Source: Carthagonibacter metallireducens
Lineage (GTDB): Bacteria > Gemmatimonadota > Gemmatimonadetes > Palauibacterales > Palauibacteraceae
Length of the DNA: 16,534 nucleotides
Assembly (NCBI GenBank): GCA_023554445.1
Contig: JAMJQQ010000051.1
Span: forward strand, 1 to 16,534
Direction of reading: 5' to 3'
In this document: piece after piece, positions 1-8,124 of the stretch
Layout: every line of letters begins with the position of its first letter
Numbering within the stretch: the stretch's first letter is position 1
The notes under the pieces: generated by a model
Told to the model about the DNA's origin: nothing
What the model saw: the letters and a program-made list of their open reading frames with translations, nothing else
The model's database searches: none
Made by a program: the position numbers and the translations under genes

Positions 1-23
1 CTGTACGCTTCCGAGCGGTCTCA

Positions 24-563
24 GTGACCGGAGCTGCCGCACCCCCGATCGAAGTGGTCCGGGCGATCCTCGCGCGCTACCCTCTCCGCTGGGACGGAAC
101 GCATGGCCTTCCGCACTGGGCGCGGGTGCTGGAGACCGGCCAGAGGCTGGCCGGGGAAACCGGAGCCGACCGTGAGATCGTGGCTCTGTTCGCCGTCTTC
201 CACGACAGCTGCCGGGAGAACGAAGGGTGGGATGATGGCCACGGCCGGCGCGGGGCCGAGCTCGCCGCCTCGCTGCGCGGGAGGCTGTTCGATCTCGAAC
301 CGGCCCGGTTCGACATGCTCTACCATGCCTGCGAGTATCACACCGACGGCGGCACCGAGGGAGACGTGACGATTCTGACCTGCTGGGATGCCGACCGGCT
401 GGATCTCGGACGGGTCCTCATCACGCCGAGTCCCGAGTTTCTTTGCACCCCTGCCGCCCGACGGCGGGAGACGATCGACTGGGCCGAGGCTCGCAGCCGT
501 TCCGGTTTCGTGCCGGAAATCGTCATACGGGAGTGGATGCCGCTCCCCGGAGAGGAACAATGA
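24..563 (+). CDS. HD-domain metal-dependent phosphohydrolase-like protein
   Basis: A 179-residue protein with the spaced metal ligands of the HD superfamily: His31 in GLPHW, the His60-Asp61 doublet in VFHDS and a distal Asp123 in CWDADRLDLGR. These proteins usually hydrolyse phosphate esters of nucleotides or other small molecules with a divalent metal; the substrate cannot be read here. No signal peptide or membrane segment is present, so it should be cytosolic. The GTG start has only a poor ribosome-binding site and the frame stays open to the left edge of the window, so the true start could lie further upstream. Its last bases overlap the start of the PLP enzyme (ATGA), which implies translational coupling and perhaps a shared pathway. 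The HD fold is seen with good certainty; the function is open. Confidence 0.82.
   Translation: MTGAAAPPIEVVRAILARYPLRWDGTHGLPHWARVLETGQRLAGETGADREIVALFAVFHDSCRENEGWDDGHGRRGAELAASLRGRLFDLEPARFDMLYHACEYHTDGGTEGDVTILTCWDADRLDLGRVLITPSPEFLCTPAARRRETIDWAEARSRSGFVPEIVIREWMPLPGEEQ
549..555 (+). promoter_or_regulatory. Ribosome-binding site for the PLP enzyme
   Basis: GGAGAGG lies four bases before the ATG at 560. This decides the start against an in-frame upstream GTG-type start near 443, which would place about 40 residues inside the HD gene. Confidence 0.6.
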
Positions 564-1807
564 TCTCCAGCGTATCAGCGATTCGCGATCGGTTTCCCGC
601 CCTGCAGCGAGTCCATGAGGGGAAGACTGTGGCCTACTTCGACGGTCCTGGCGGCACACAGGTGCCCGCTTCCGTGGCCGGAGCGGTGTCCGACTATCTC
701 CTCAGACACAACGCGAACACGCACTGGGGCTTTCCCACCAGCGCCGAGACGGATGCGGTGGTCGCGGGCGCCCGTGCGGCGATGGCCGACTTTCTGGATG
801 GATCGCCGGACGAGATCGTTTTCGGCCCCAACATGACGACGCTGACCTTTCACGTGGCTCGCGCGCTCGGGCGGAGATTTCCACCGGGCTCTGAGATCGT
901 CGTTACCGAGCTGGACCACCGGGCCAACGTCGACCCCTGGCTGGACATGGCCCGGATGTGGAACTTCGAGGTCCGGACCGTCCCGTTCCGCTCGGACACC
1001 GGAACGCTCGAGTTGTCCGACTTCGAGTCGGTCGTCAATTCCCGCACCCGATTGATCGCGGTCGGCGGAGCGTCCAACGCGCTCGGGAGCGTGAATGACG
1101 TCGAGGCGGTCTCGGCCATCGCCCGGCGCCACGATTCTCTTCTGTTCGTCGACGCTGTGCATTCGACGCCGCATCTGCCGGTGAGTGTCGAAGTATTGGG
1201 CTGCGACCTGCTCGCCTGCTCTCCGTACAAGTTCTACGGCCCGCACGTGGGAGTTCTCTGGGGTCGACGCGACCTGCTCGAGGAGCTCGATGCACCGCGG
1301 CTTCAGCCCGCCGGCGAGCATGCTCCAGAACGGCTCGAGACCGGCACGCTGAATCACGAAGGGATCGCGGGAACTCTGGCAGCCGTCGAGTTTCTGGCTT
1401 CTCTGGATTCGAGCTCTGGCGAACGGGACGCCAGGCTCGGCCGGGTCATGCAGGAGCTGCACCACCGCGGCGATCAGCTGGCGTCCCGGATGTGGCAGGG
1501 CCTGTCGGCAATCGAAGGTGTGCGGGTTTTCGGCCCGGCCGCCGGTACCGCGCCACGCACGCCGACCGTCTCCTTCGTCGTCGATGGCGTGGTCAGCGCC
1601 GAGGTCTCCCGGCGATTGGCATCCGAGCATGCCGTGTTCTGCTCGTATGGGGACTTCTACGCGAGCGATGTCACGAAGCGGCTGGGAGTCGAGGTGACCG
1701 GTCTCGTCAGGGCCGGCGCCGCCTGCTACACCGACTTCGAAGAGGTGGATCGACTGATCGACGGAGTGAGCGCCGTAGCCCGGAGCGCCGGAAGTCGCAG
1801 TCCTTGA
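560..1807 (+). CDS. Cysteine desulfurase-like class V aminotransferase
   Basis: A 415-residue fold-type I PLP enzyme, close to full length for the family. Visible hallmarks are ELDHRANVDPW with a likely PLP-stacking His120, the cofactor-binding Asp198 and His201 in VDAVHSTPH, and the Schiff-base lysine Lys224 in SPYKFYGPH. The pattern matches the desulfurase-like subgroup related to NifS/SufS. The C-terminal segment that carries the active-site cysteine loop in true desulfurases instead reads GLVRAGAACYTDFEEVDRL; Cys389 is nearby, but the usual RxGHHC-type motif is not evident. Sulfur mobilisation is therefore doubtful, and a lyase or transaminase role on an unknown amino acid is equally possible. 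The start was chosen because of the strong ribosome-binding site and the ATGA overlap with the HD gene, so the two are probably co-translated. Confidence 0.88.
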   Translation: MISSVSAIRDRFPALQRVHEGKTVAYFDGPGGTQVPASVAGAVSDYLLRHNANTHWGFPTSAETDAVVAGARAAMADFLDGSPDEIVFGPNMTTLTFHVARALGRRFPPGSEIVVTELDHRANVDPWLDMARMWNFEVRTVPFRSDTGTLELSDFESVVNSRTRLIAVGGASNALGSVNDVEAVSAIARRHDSLLFVDAVHSTPHLPVSVEVLGCDLLACSPYKFYGPHVGVLWGRRDLLEELDAPRLQPAGEHAPERLETGTLNHEGIAGTLAAVEFLASLDSSSGERDARLGRVMQELHHRGDQLASRMWQGLSAIEGVRVFGPAAGTAPRTPTVSFVVDGVVSAEVSRRLASEHAVFCSYGDFYASDVTKRLGVEVTGLVRAGAACYTDFEEVDRLIDGVSAVARSAGSRSP

Positions 1808-1821
1808 ACCAGGACCGTCCG

Positions 1822-3366
1822 GTGAGCCTCGAAGCAGTGGTGGTCCACCTCACCGGCCCGTTCCGGGGCACGAGACAGCACCTGTTCTCCGACGACATCT
1901 CGTTCGGAACCGGGCCGGGAGTGGATGTGCGGTTTCCGGTCGGGTCGGCCCCCGCCGTCGCGCCGCATCACGCGGCGCTCCGCAAGTCGGAGTCCGGGGA
2001 ATACACGCTGCAGGTCGATCCTGGCGAGACCGTATTTCTGAACGGCGTCCCGGTGGAAAGGCACGCGCTCGACTCGGGAGATGTTCTGGCTCTCGGCGAG
2101 GACGGTCCCCTGCTCCGTTTCCTGCTCCTGCGCGACGCCCCGACCCGGCACAAGACAGTTTCCGAGACCTGGCGGGACACCCTGGACGGTGCCCTGCTCG
2201 GCAGTGCGAGCCGGACCGGTCGATTGTGGCAGCTTTCCAGGCACCTTCCCGGGGACCTGCTGACCCAGACCTCTCCACCCGTCAGGGTCGCGCTCGCGGC
2301 CGTGGCCCTGATGACGGTCGTCTCTGCGGTCACACTCGCGATCTTCGGCTTCCGACTGGAACGCAGGATCGACGAGGAAGGACGACGGGTCAGAGATGTG
2401 GAGGCGCGGATCGAGGAGCAGGGTGAACGTATCGACGACCCCGCGCTGACCGAACGCTATGAAGAACTCGCGATCGCCCTCTCCGAGCGGATCGACGCGC
2501 TGGAAGCCCTGAACGAAGCCGGACGAACAACCGTCCGGGTTGCCGAGCCTTCCGTCGTGTTTCTGCAGGGCGCATACGGTTGGCGAGCCGCCGATGGGCG
2601 CACGCTTCGCATCGTGATGGGACCGGACGGCAGGCTGCTGCGAAGCCCGGGAGGCGGTTACATCACGGACCTCGATGCGAGAGGGCCTCCCTGGTCGTCG
2701 GAATTCACGGGAAGCGGGTTCGTGGCTGGCGACAACGGCCTCGTGGTCACGAACAGGCACGTTGCCCGCCCCTGGAGCGTGGACGAGCAGGCGGTTGCGC
2801 TCGAGGCGCAGGGGTTGATCCCCGTGCTTCGCCTCAGGGTGTACGCCCCCGGAGCCTCGAAGCCGTTCGATGCCGAATTCATTTCGGCCAGTGGAACGAG
2901 CGACCTGGCTCTGCTCCGCGCGCCTGGTCTCTCAGACCGGGCCGAACCGCTTCCACTCGCCATGCTTCCCCCGGGCGCCGGAGACGAGATCCTGGTGCTC
3001 GGATACCCGGCCGGAATCAACGCGCTTCTGGCCAGGTCGGGCGAAGTGTTCGTGGACTCACTACGCCAGTCGAGACCCGATTTCTGGTCGGTCGCCGAGC
3101 AGCTGGCCGCGGCGAACCTGATCCGACCCCTGGCATCACGTGGGATCGTGGGCCAGGTGACCAGCGCCTCGGTCGTCTACGATGCCGAAACCACCCGCGG
3201 CGGAAGTGGGGGTCCTGTCCTCTCGCTCGATGGCGAGGTCGTGGCGGTCACCTACGGAGTGCTCGAAGGATTCGGAGGCTCCAACCTCGGCGTGCCGGTA
3301 GACGAAGTTCGTCGGTTGATCGCCGCGGCCGAGGCCGAAGATACACCGCTCAGGTCAGAGCCGTGA
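1822..3366 (+). CDS. FHA-like domain, transmembrane, coiled coil and HtrA-type serine protease
   Basis: A 514-residue chimera. Residues 1-105 look like an FHA domain (FGTGPGVDVRF, HHAALR, VFLNGVPVE, GDVLALGEDGP). One hydrophobic helix follows at about 154-178, then a charged coiled coil at about 180-235, then a trypsin-like protease domain. The catalytic triad is His313 (VVTNRHV), Asp361 (TSDLALLRA) and Ser462 (GGSGGPV). No PDZ domain follows, unlike DegP/DegS. The topology should be FHA in the cytosol and protease in the periplasm. The FHA arginine that contacts phosphothreonine seems replaced (GT where GR is usual), so phospho-binding is uncertain. The GTG at 1822 was chosen because AGGA lies seven bases upstream; a TTG at 1804 overlapping the previous stop is the alternative. 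Quality control or signal proteolysis at the inner membrane is the likely role. Confidence 0.87.
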   Translation: MSLEAVVVHLTGPFRGTRQHLFSDDISFGTGPGVDVRFPVGSAPAVAPHHAALRKSESGEYTLQVDPGETVFLNGVPVERHALDSGDVLALGEDGPLLRFLLLRDAPTRHKTVSETWRDTLDGALLGSASRTGRLWQLSRHLPGDLLTQTSPPVRVALAAVALMTVVSAVTLAIFGFRLERRIDEEGRRVRDVEARIEEQGERIDDPALTERYEELAIALSERIDALEALNEAGRTTVRVAEPSVVFLQGAYGWRAADGRTLRIVMGPDGRLLRSPGGGYITDLDARGPPWSSEFTGSGFVAGDNGLVVTNRHVARPWSVDEQAVALEAQGLIPVLRLRVYAPGASKPFDAEFISASGTSDLALLRAPGLSDRAEPLPLAMLPPGAGDEILVLGYPAGINALLARSGEVFVDSLRQSRPDFWSVAEQLAAANLIRPLASRGIVGQVTSASVVYDAETTRGGSGGPVLSLDGEVVAVTYGVLEGFGGSNLGVPVDEVRRLIAAAEAEDTPLRSEP

Positions 3367-3379
3367 TGGCGAGGTGATT

Positions 3380-3408
3380 CGGCTCGTTCCCCTCCGGAGG
3401 ATCAGCCG
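3380..3408. other. Small palindromic structure between convergent genes
   Basis: The 35-base space between the protease stop and the metalloprotease stop holds the perfect palindrome CCTCCGGAGG at 3391-3400, flanked by CGGCT (3380-3384) and AGCCG (3404-3408), which can pair outside it. There is no clear T-tract, so a bidirectional terminator is possible but weakly supported. Confidence 0.3.
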
Positions 3409-6400
3409 GCCCGAAAGCTCCCCGTGACTCGCCCGCGCTCGTCGGTAATCTCGATCGGTCCATCCCAGACGTCGTTCTCGAGAATGATCAAGTTTGCGGC
3501 GTCCGGATCCACCAGGTCATCGAACGAGAAGAAGAAGGGATCCGCGACCGCGGAATTCACCGTGTATCCCAGGTCGCGAAGCGATTCGCTGGTCACCACG
3601 CTCAGCGGACTGGCCCCGAATCCGATCGCCGGTGTCATCAACTCGGTCCCGAATACAGACTCCCGCCAGTGCCGATTGAGGCTCCCGTCGCCGAACCTCG
3701 TGTTGTCGTTCTCTACCGGCACGATCTCCCCGTCGTCGTATTCATCCCCGCCGATCGCCTCGAACGCCACCGTCGCGAGCGCCCCCGAGAACCAGGTGTC
3801 ATTGCTGGGGCCGCCGGGATCGGTGGGGTCCTCGAGAAGTCCCTTCAGAGCCCACACGGTCCCGATCCCCAGGACGTGTCCAAGCTCGTGCAGGATCACG
3901 TCCTCCAGCCGGCCCTGTGCCTCGAGACTGGACAGGTCCGCGGTGTCGAACAGCATTCCCCCGAGGTAGGGGAGGAGCGAGCCACCCCGAACGCGGCACG
4001 GGCCCGCGGAGCCGAGGGTGCCGCCCACCCCATCGATTGGCGCGGACTCCACGTATACGACCAGATCGTCGATGGTCTCGTTCAGCGCCGGCAGGCTGGC
4101 GCCTCCACAACTGCCGGCCGCACGAACCGCGGGAACCGGAGTCAGGTCGGTCTCCAGGAATTCCCTCCACCGGGAGACCGCGCTTTCCAGCGCACTGCGT
4201 TGCGAAGTGCTCAGGTTGACGCCGGCCGATTCCCGAATCTCAACCTGAAATCCCGGCAGCAAAGGCGCGCTGAGGCTGATCTCCTCGCTCGCGGGCGTCG
4301 AGACCGCCGAGTCATCGTCCGTCACCACCAGCGTCACTGTGTACGGTCCACCCACCGCGTAGGTGTGCTGAGGGCTCTGCAGTGTCGAGGTGTTACCGTC
4401 CCCGAAGCTCCAGTTCCACGCGACCACCGTTCCATCGGGATCGGACGAGGTGTCGGTGAACTGGCATTCCAGGTCGGTGCAACTGAAGGTGAAGCCGGCG
4501 ACCGGTGCCTGGTTCGGCGGGAGATCGACCGTCACGACCACGCTCGCCGTGTCGGCCGCCCCATCGGCGTCGCTGGCGATCAGGCGAATCTCGTTCGCCC
4601 CCAGCGGCAGGTCGGATCGCGCGATGGTCGCACCGCTGCCGAGAGCGCCGCCGGCCGCTGTCTGCCACTGCAACGACGACCCTGTCAGCGCCCCGTCCTC
4701 CGGATCCGACCCACCTCCCGTAAAGCTGACGGCATCGCCCTGCGTGACCGTCGTGTCCTGCGAAGGCGTCGTGATCGTCGCGGTCGGTGACTGGTTCGGA
4801 GCGGCGGAGATCGTGACCGTGATCTGGTCGGTCCCGCTGGCGCCGTCGCTGTCGGTCGCCGTGAGGGTGATCGTGTGGACTCCGGTGGTCAACCCGTTCT
4901 CGTTGGTCGGGCTGCCCGAGCCGAACACACCATCGAGGCTCGAGCTCCAGACCAGCTCGCCGCCCGATAGTGAACCGTCTTCGGGGTCCGATCCCTCGCC
5001 GCGGAAGGATACGTTCGTACCGACGATGAAGGCGCTGCCGTCCGCCGGGTCCGTGATAGTCACCGTGGGCGGCACATTGATCCGGATCGACACTTCCGCC
5101 GTGTCCGCGGCTCCCTCCGCGTCGGTCGCGACCAGCCGGACCAGGTGCGTTCCGGCCTGCAGATCACTGCGCGGGAAGGTCGAGCCGGATCCGATCGCAC
5201 CGTCGAGAGAGGACGTCCACTGAAGCGAGGCGCCGACCAGTTCTCCATCCTCGGGGTCCGTACCCGTCCCGTTGAAGGTCACCGTCTCACCCAGCGTGAA
5301 CACGGTCCCGCCGGCCGGTGCGAGGATCGTCGCCGTCGGCGACAGGTTTACGATCGTGATCGTCACCTGCGCGGTGTCGGCAGCGGCCCCATCGGTCCCG
5401 ATGAAGGAGATCACGTGGGCGCCGACCGACAGCGCGGAACTCGTGAACGAAGTGCCTCCACCGATCGAGCCATCGAGACTCGATTCCCACAGCAGCGTCA
5501 GGTCGTCGCCGTCTCCATCCAGGGCCGTCCCCTGGAACTGGACGGTCGTTCCCACGTTGAAGCTGGCACCGTTCGCAGGCTGCAGGATCGAGACGATGGG
5601 AACCGAGTTCACGCTGACGGTCTGGGATGTCTGGCCGGTGGCCCCATCGTTGTCGGTCACATCCAGCGACACCTGGTAGTCACCCTTCGAGGCGAACGCA
5701 TGCTGCGGATTCTGCTGATTGGAAAACGACCCGTCCCCGAAGTCCCAGCTCCACGCCGCGATCGTGCCATCGGGATCGCTGCTCGAATCGGAGAACTGAC
5801 AGACGAGATCCGCACAGCTGAAGGTGAACTCGGCGGTCGGCCCCTCGTTCGCGGGCGACACGCTGACGGTTCGGGACGCCGGAGGATCCGATGCCGCCCC
5901 ATCGTCATCCATGACGGTGAGGGTGACCGTGTACGTACCTTCCGTCGCATAGCTGTGAGAAGGGTTCTGCGAGTCGGATGTCGCACCGTCTCCGAAGTCC
6001 CACGACCACGATACCACGGTCCCGTCGTCGTCCGTACTCGTATCCGAAAAGCTGCAGCTCAGGTTGGTGCACGTGTTGGTGAACGACGCCACCGGCGGCT
6101 GGTTCGGCTGCAGGACCGTGACCGTCTTCGTGACCGTGTCCCTCGCGCTTCGATTGTCGGTCACGATCAACCGAACCTCGTAGCTGCCGTCCGAATCGTA
6201 GGTCTTGAGTGGATTGGCCTGGGTCGAGGTCGATTCATCGCCGAAGTTCCAATCGCGCGAGGCGATCGTTCCATCCGGGTCCGTGCTCTGATCCGAGAAC
6301 TGGCAGGTGCGCCCGGTGCACTGGAAGCCGAAGTCGGCGAGAGGCTTCGCGTTCGGCGTAACCTGACGGACCGCCTGGCCGGTGGCCCCATCGTCGTCCG

Positions 6401-7511
6401 TAACTTCCAGCGTCACCGTATAGGTGCCGCCTGCGCCGTACGTATGCTGCGGGTCCTGCAGCTCCGAGGTCGCTCCGTCATCGAAGTCCCAGCTCCAGGC
6501 CACGATCGTGCCGTCGGAGTCGGTGCTCGTATCGGTGAACGAACACGAGAGCAGATCGCAGCTCACCGTGAAGGAGGCCGCGGGGCCCTGGTTCTGAGGC
6601 GTGACGGAAATCTGCCGCGTCGCATCGTCCGTGGCGTCGCCGTCGTCGGTCACCGTGAGGGTGACATCGTACGTGCCTCCTGCCGGGAATCGGTGCTGCG
6701 GATTCTGCGTGCTGGCCTGTGTGCCATCGCCGAAGTCCCACGCCCACGCGACTACAGATCCGTCAGGATCGCTGCTCCCATCCGTGAAGTTGCAGGTCAG
6801 ATTCGAGCAGCTGAACGAGAAGGAGGCATTCGGGGCCTGGTTCGGCGGCTCTCCGACCCCGATCGAGATCGCAGCCGTGTCTGCCGCACCATCGGAATCG
6901 GTGGCGATCAACCGGATGAGATGCGTCCCGAGCGAAAGGTCGCTTCGGGAGAACACGATCCCGGTCCCGAGCTGCCCGTCGAGGCTGGATTCCCACACCA
7001 GCGACGAGCCGGTCAGAGGACCGTCCTCGGAATCCGAACCTGTGCCCTGGAAGCTGATCGACTGTCCGATCGTGAACTCCGCTCCGGATGCCGGCAGGTT
7101 GATCTCTGCCGTCGGTGGCCGGTTTTCCGGCGCACCCACTCCGATCTCGATCGAGGCCGTGTCCGATCGTCCCCGCGAGTCCGTCGCGATCAGCCGGATG
7201 ACATGCCGGCTTTCCGACAGGTCGGAGCGAGAGATCGACGCTCCGGTTCCCAGCGTGCCGTCCACGCTCGAGAGCCAGCGCAGTGATTGTCCGCCAAGGG
7301 ACCCGTCCTCCGGATCGACGGCACTCCCTTCGAATTCGATCGTTTCGTCCACGAGCCAGCTGGAGCCGTCAGCGGGCGCATTGATGGTTGCGGTTGGAGG
7401 AAGGTTCGTGTCCGGATCGGTGGGGCTGTCGGGCTTGCAACCGTACGTAATGGCCCCCAGTGACAGAGCCAGCAATACGGTGGTTATCGTGCGGTTCCGG
7501 GAACGACTCAC
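3402..7511 (-). CDS. Secreted lipoprotein with PKD/Ig-like repeats and M8 (leishmanolysin-like) metalloprotease domain
   Basis: A 1369-residue protein. The GTG at 7511 is preferred over upstream starts because GGAG sits six bases before it and it opens a clean signal peptide: an Arg-rich N-terminus, a hydrophobic core and a likely lipid-modified Cys25 (ITYGC, an imperfect lipobox). Residues 36-1082 are twelve tandem beta-sandwich repeats of two kinds. Residues 1083-1369 form the peptidase. HELGHVLGIG supplies zinc ligands His1208 and His1212 and catalytic Glu1209; NRHW supplies His1281, 69 residues later, and ELMTP gives the Met-turn Met1292. HExxHxxG, the distant third His in an HW context and the ELM Met-turn point to MEROPS family M8 rather than M10 or M12. 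It is probably displayed on the cell surface or released, cutting proteins outside the cell. The gene stands alone, convergent with the HtrA-like gene. Confidence 0.9.
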   Translation of the reverse strand: MSRSRNRTITTVLLALSLGAITYGCKPDSPTDPDTNLPPTATINAPADGSSWLVDETIEFEGSAVDPEDGSLGGQSLRWLSSVDGTLGTGASISRSDLSESRHVIRLIATDSRGRSDTASIEIGVGAPENRPPTAEINLPASGAEFTIGQSISFQGTGSDSEDGPLTGSSLVWESSLDGQLGTGIVFSRSDLSLGTHLIRLIATDSDGAADTAAISIGVGEPPNQAPNASFSFSCSNLTCNFTDGSSDPDGSVVAWAWDFGDGTQASTQNPQHRFPAGGTYDVTLTVTDDGDATDDATRQISVTPQNQGPAASFTVSCDLLSCSFTDTSTDSDGTIVAWSWDFDDGATSELQDPQHTYGAGGTYTVTLEVTDDDGATGQAVRQVTPNAKPLADFGFQCTGRTCQFSDQSTDPDGTIASRDWNFGDESTSTQANPLKTYDSDGSYEVRLIVTDNRSARDTVTKTVTVLQPNQPPVASFTNTCTNLSCSFSDTSTDDDGTVVSWSWDFGDGATSDSQNPSHSYATEGTYTVTLTVMDDDGAASDPPASRTVSVSPANEGPTAEFTFSCADLVCQFSDSSSDPDGTIAAWSWDFGDGSFSNQQNPQHAFASKGDYQVSLDVTDNDGATGQTSQTVSVNSVPIVSILQPANGASFNVGTTVQFQGTALDGDGDDLTLLWESSLDGSIGGGTSFTSSALSVGAHVISFIGTDGAAADTAQVTITIVNLSPTATILAPAGGTVFTLGETVTFNGTGTDPEDGELVGASLQWTSSLDGAIGSGSTFPRSDLQAGTHLVRLVATDAEGAADTAEVSIRINVPPTVTITDPADGSAFIVGTNVSFRGEGSDPEDGSLSGGELVWSSSLDGVFGSGSPTNENGLTTGVHTITLTATDSDGASGTDQITVTISAAPNQSPTATITTPSQDTTVTQGDAVSFTGGGSDPEDGALTGSSLQWQTAAGGALGSGATIARSDLPLGANEIRLIASDADGAADTASVVVTVDLPPNQAPVAGFTFSCTDLECQFTDTSSDPDGTVVAWNWSFGDGNTSTLQSPQHTYAVGGPYTVTLVVTDDDSAVSTPASEEISLSAPLLPGFQVEIRESAGVNLSTSQRSALESAVSRWREFLETDLTPVPAVRAAGSCGGASLPALNETIDDLVVYVESAPIDGVGGTLGSAGPCRVRGGSLLPYLGGMLFDTADLSSLEAQGRLEDVILHELGHVLGIGTVWALKGLLEDPTDPGGPSNDTWFSGALATVAFEAIGGDEYDDGEIVPVENDNTRFGDGSLNRHWRESVFGTELMTPAIGFGASPLSVVTSESLRDLGYTVNSAVADPFFFSFDDLVDPDAANLIILENDVWDGPIEITDERGRVTGSFRAG
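4266..4514 (-). repeat. Sixth PKD repeat (P6), next to the protease domain
   Basis: Residues 1000-1082 form one more PKD domain with the cysteine pair SCTDLEC and the motif WSFGDG. It sits apart from the P1-P5 block and directly joins the metalloprotease domain. Confidence 0.85.
4515..5609 (-). repeat. Ig-like repeats A3-A6 of the M8 lipoprotein
   Basis: Four repeats (residues 635-721, 722-811, 812-905, 906-999) of the same type as A1-A2. A3 is the most diverged and slightly short (DGDGDD in place of DPEDG). None has cysteines, in contrast to the PKD repeats. Confidence 0.83.
5610..6842 (-). repeat. Five PKD repeats (P1-P5) of the M8 lipoprotein
   Basis: Five repeats of 80-85 residues (224-306, 307-386, 387-469, 470-554, 555-634) carry the PKD marks SxDPDGTIxxWxWDFGDG, NPxHxY and VTLxVTDDDGA. 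Each also has a cysteine pair five apart near its N-terminus, such as SCSNLTC and SCADLVC, which probably forms one disulfide per domain after export. Confidence 0.88.
6843..7406 (-). repeat. Ig-like repeats A1-A2 of the M8 lipoprotein
   Basis: Two 94-residue repeats (residues 36-129 and 130-223) share the marks NxPPTAxIN, GSxxDxEDGxL, SS(V/L)DGxLGTG, SRSDL and RLIATDSxGxxDTA. Their equal length and clear similarity indicate tandem duplication. Confidence 0.85.
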
Positions 7512-7716
7512 TATCGTCTCCAACGATGCTTTCGGCCGGAGAACCCGGCGGCTGTCCGGCGCCTCGTTCGCTGCGCTGGGTCCTCGCGCCAATGGCGAGG
7601 CCGCACAGTATCGGCGTGCGGGATCCGTTCCGCTACCCGCGTTCGCCGATTCATCTGCAGGACAAGATACACGATTCTGCCCGCCGCTGGCGGGCCCGGA
7701 GGCCTGGAGGCTGGCA
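7512..7716. other. Divergent intergenic region
   Basis: These 205 bases separate the divergent M8 lipoprotein and DUF2237 genes and should hold both promoters. I see no convincing -35/-10 pair. The inverted repeat CCTCGC (7582-7587) with GCGAGG (7595-7600) could form a short hairpin. Confidence 0.35.
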
Positions 7717-8085
7717 ATGACCGAACCGGCGAACGTTCTTGGAGGCCCGCTCTCGATGTGCTGCGAGGACCCCATGACCGGGTATTTTCGCGACGGACGT
7801 TGCAGGACCGGTCACGGTGACAGGGGCGTGCACGTCGTCTGCGCCCGAGTGACCCGCGAATTCCTCGATTTCTCGGTGAAGGCGGGCAACGACCTCGTCA
7901 CTCCCCTTCCCCGCTACGGATTCCCGGGCCTGGTTCCCGGGGATCGGTGGTGTCTGTGCGCTGCCCGCTGGAAGGAGGCCTTCGATGCCGGCGTCGCCCC
8001 GCCGGTCATTCTCGAGGCGACTCACGTGGCGGCGCTGGAGTTCGTGGGTCTCGCGGACCTGGTCGCTCATGCCGAGACGCCCTGA
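7717..8085 (+). CDS. DUF2237 family protein
   Basis: A 122-residue protein that matches the compact DUF2237 family almost end to end. It begins with NVLGGPL, has DPMTGYFRDGRC in the first third, and carries the strongly conserved YGFPGLVPGDRWCLCAARW block at about 67-85 followed by APPVILEATHVAAL. Cysteines at 15, 16, 29, 42, 79 and 81 could bind a metal or be redox active; this is inference, since the family has no established function that I know. There is no signal peptide, so it is probably cytosolic. The ATG at 7717 is supported by GGAGG six bases upstream. It is a single gene, divergent from the M8 lipoprotein and convergent with the sigma-factor operon, 39 bases from the last stop of that operon. 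Confidence 0.88.
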   Translation: MTEPANVLGGPLSMCCEDPMTGYFRDGRCRTGHGDRGVHVVCARVTREFLDFSVKAGNDLVTPLPRYGFPGLVPGDRWCLCAARWKEAFDAGVAPPVILEATHVAALEFVGLADLVAHAETP

Positions 8086-8124
8086 GCCGGTCTGCACGAC
8101 CTGTCATATCGCAGCGCTTTCGTG

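Noticed and set aside
575..1630. Long minus-strand open frame opposite the PLP enzyme
   Set aside because: Typical antisense artefact of GC-rich DNA; the plus-strand enzyme motifs are intact.
1492..1821. Upstream extension of the FHA-protease into the PLP gene
   Set aside because: The added stretch is Arg-rich, overlaps the PLP enzyme in another frame and has no function of its own; GTG at 1822 has a good ribosome-binding site.
1726..2760. Long minus-strand open frame opposite the FHA-protease gene
   Set aside because: No domain, no ribosome-binding site and Arg/Pro-rich composition; the plus-strand protease has an intact catalytic triad.
5145..7286. A very long plus-strand open frame (713 codons) opposite the repeat gene
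   Set aside because: It is a mirror of the PKD/Ig-like coding repeats on the minus strand. It is rich in Arg, shows no domain, and the minus-strand product is clearly real.
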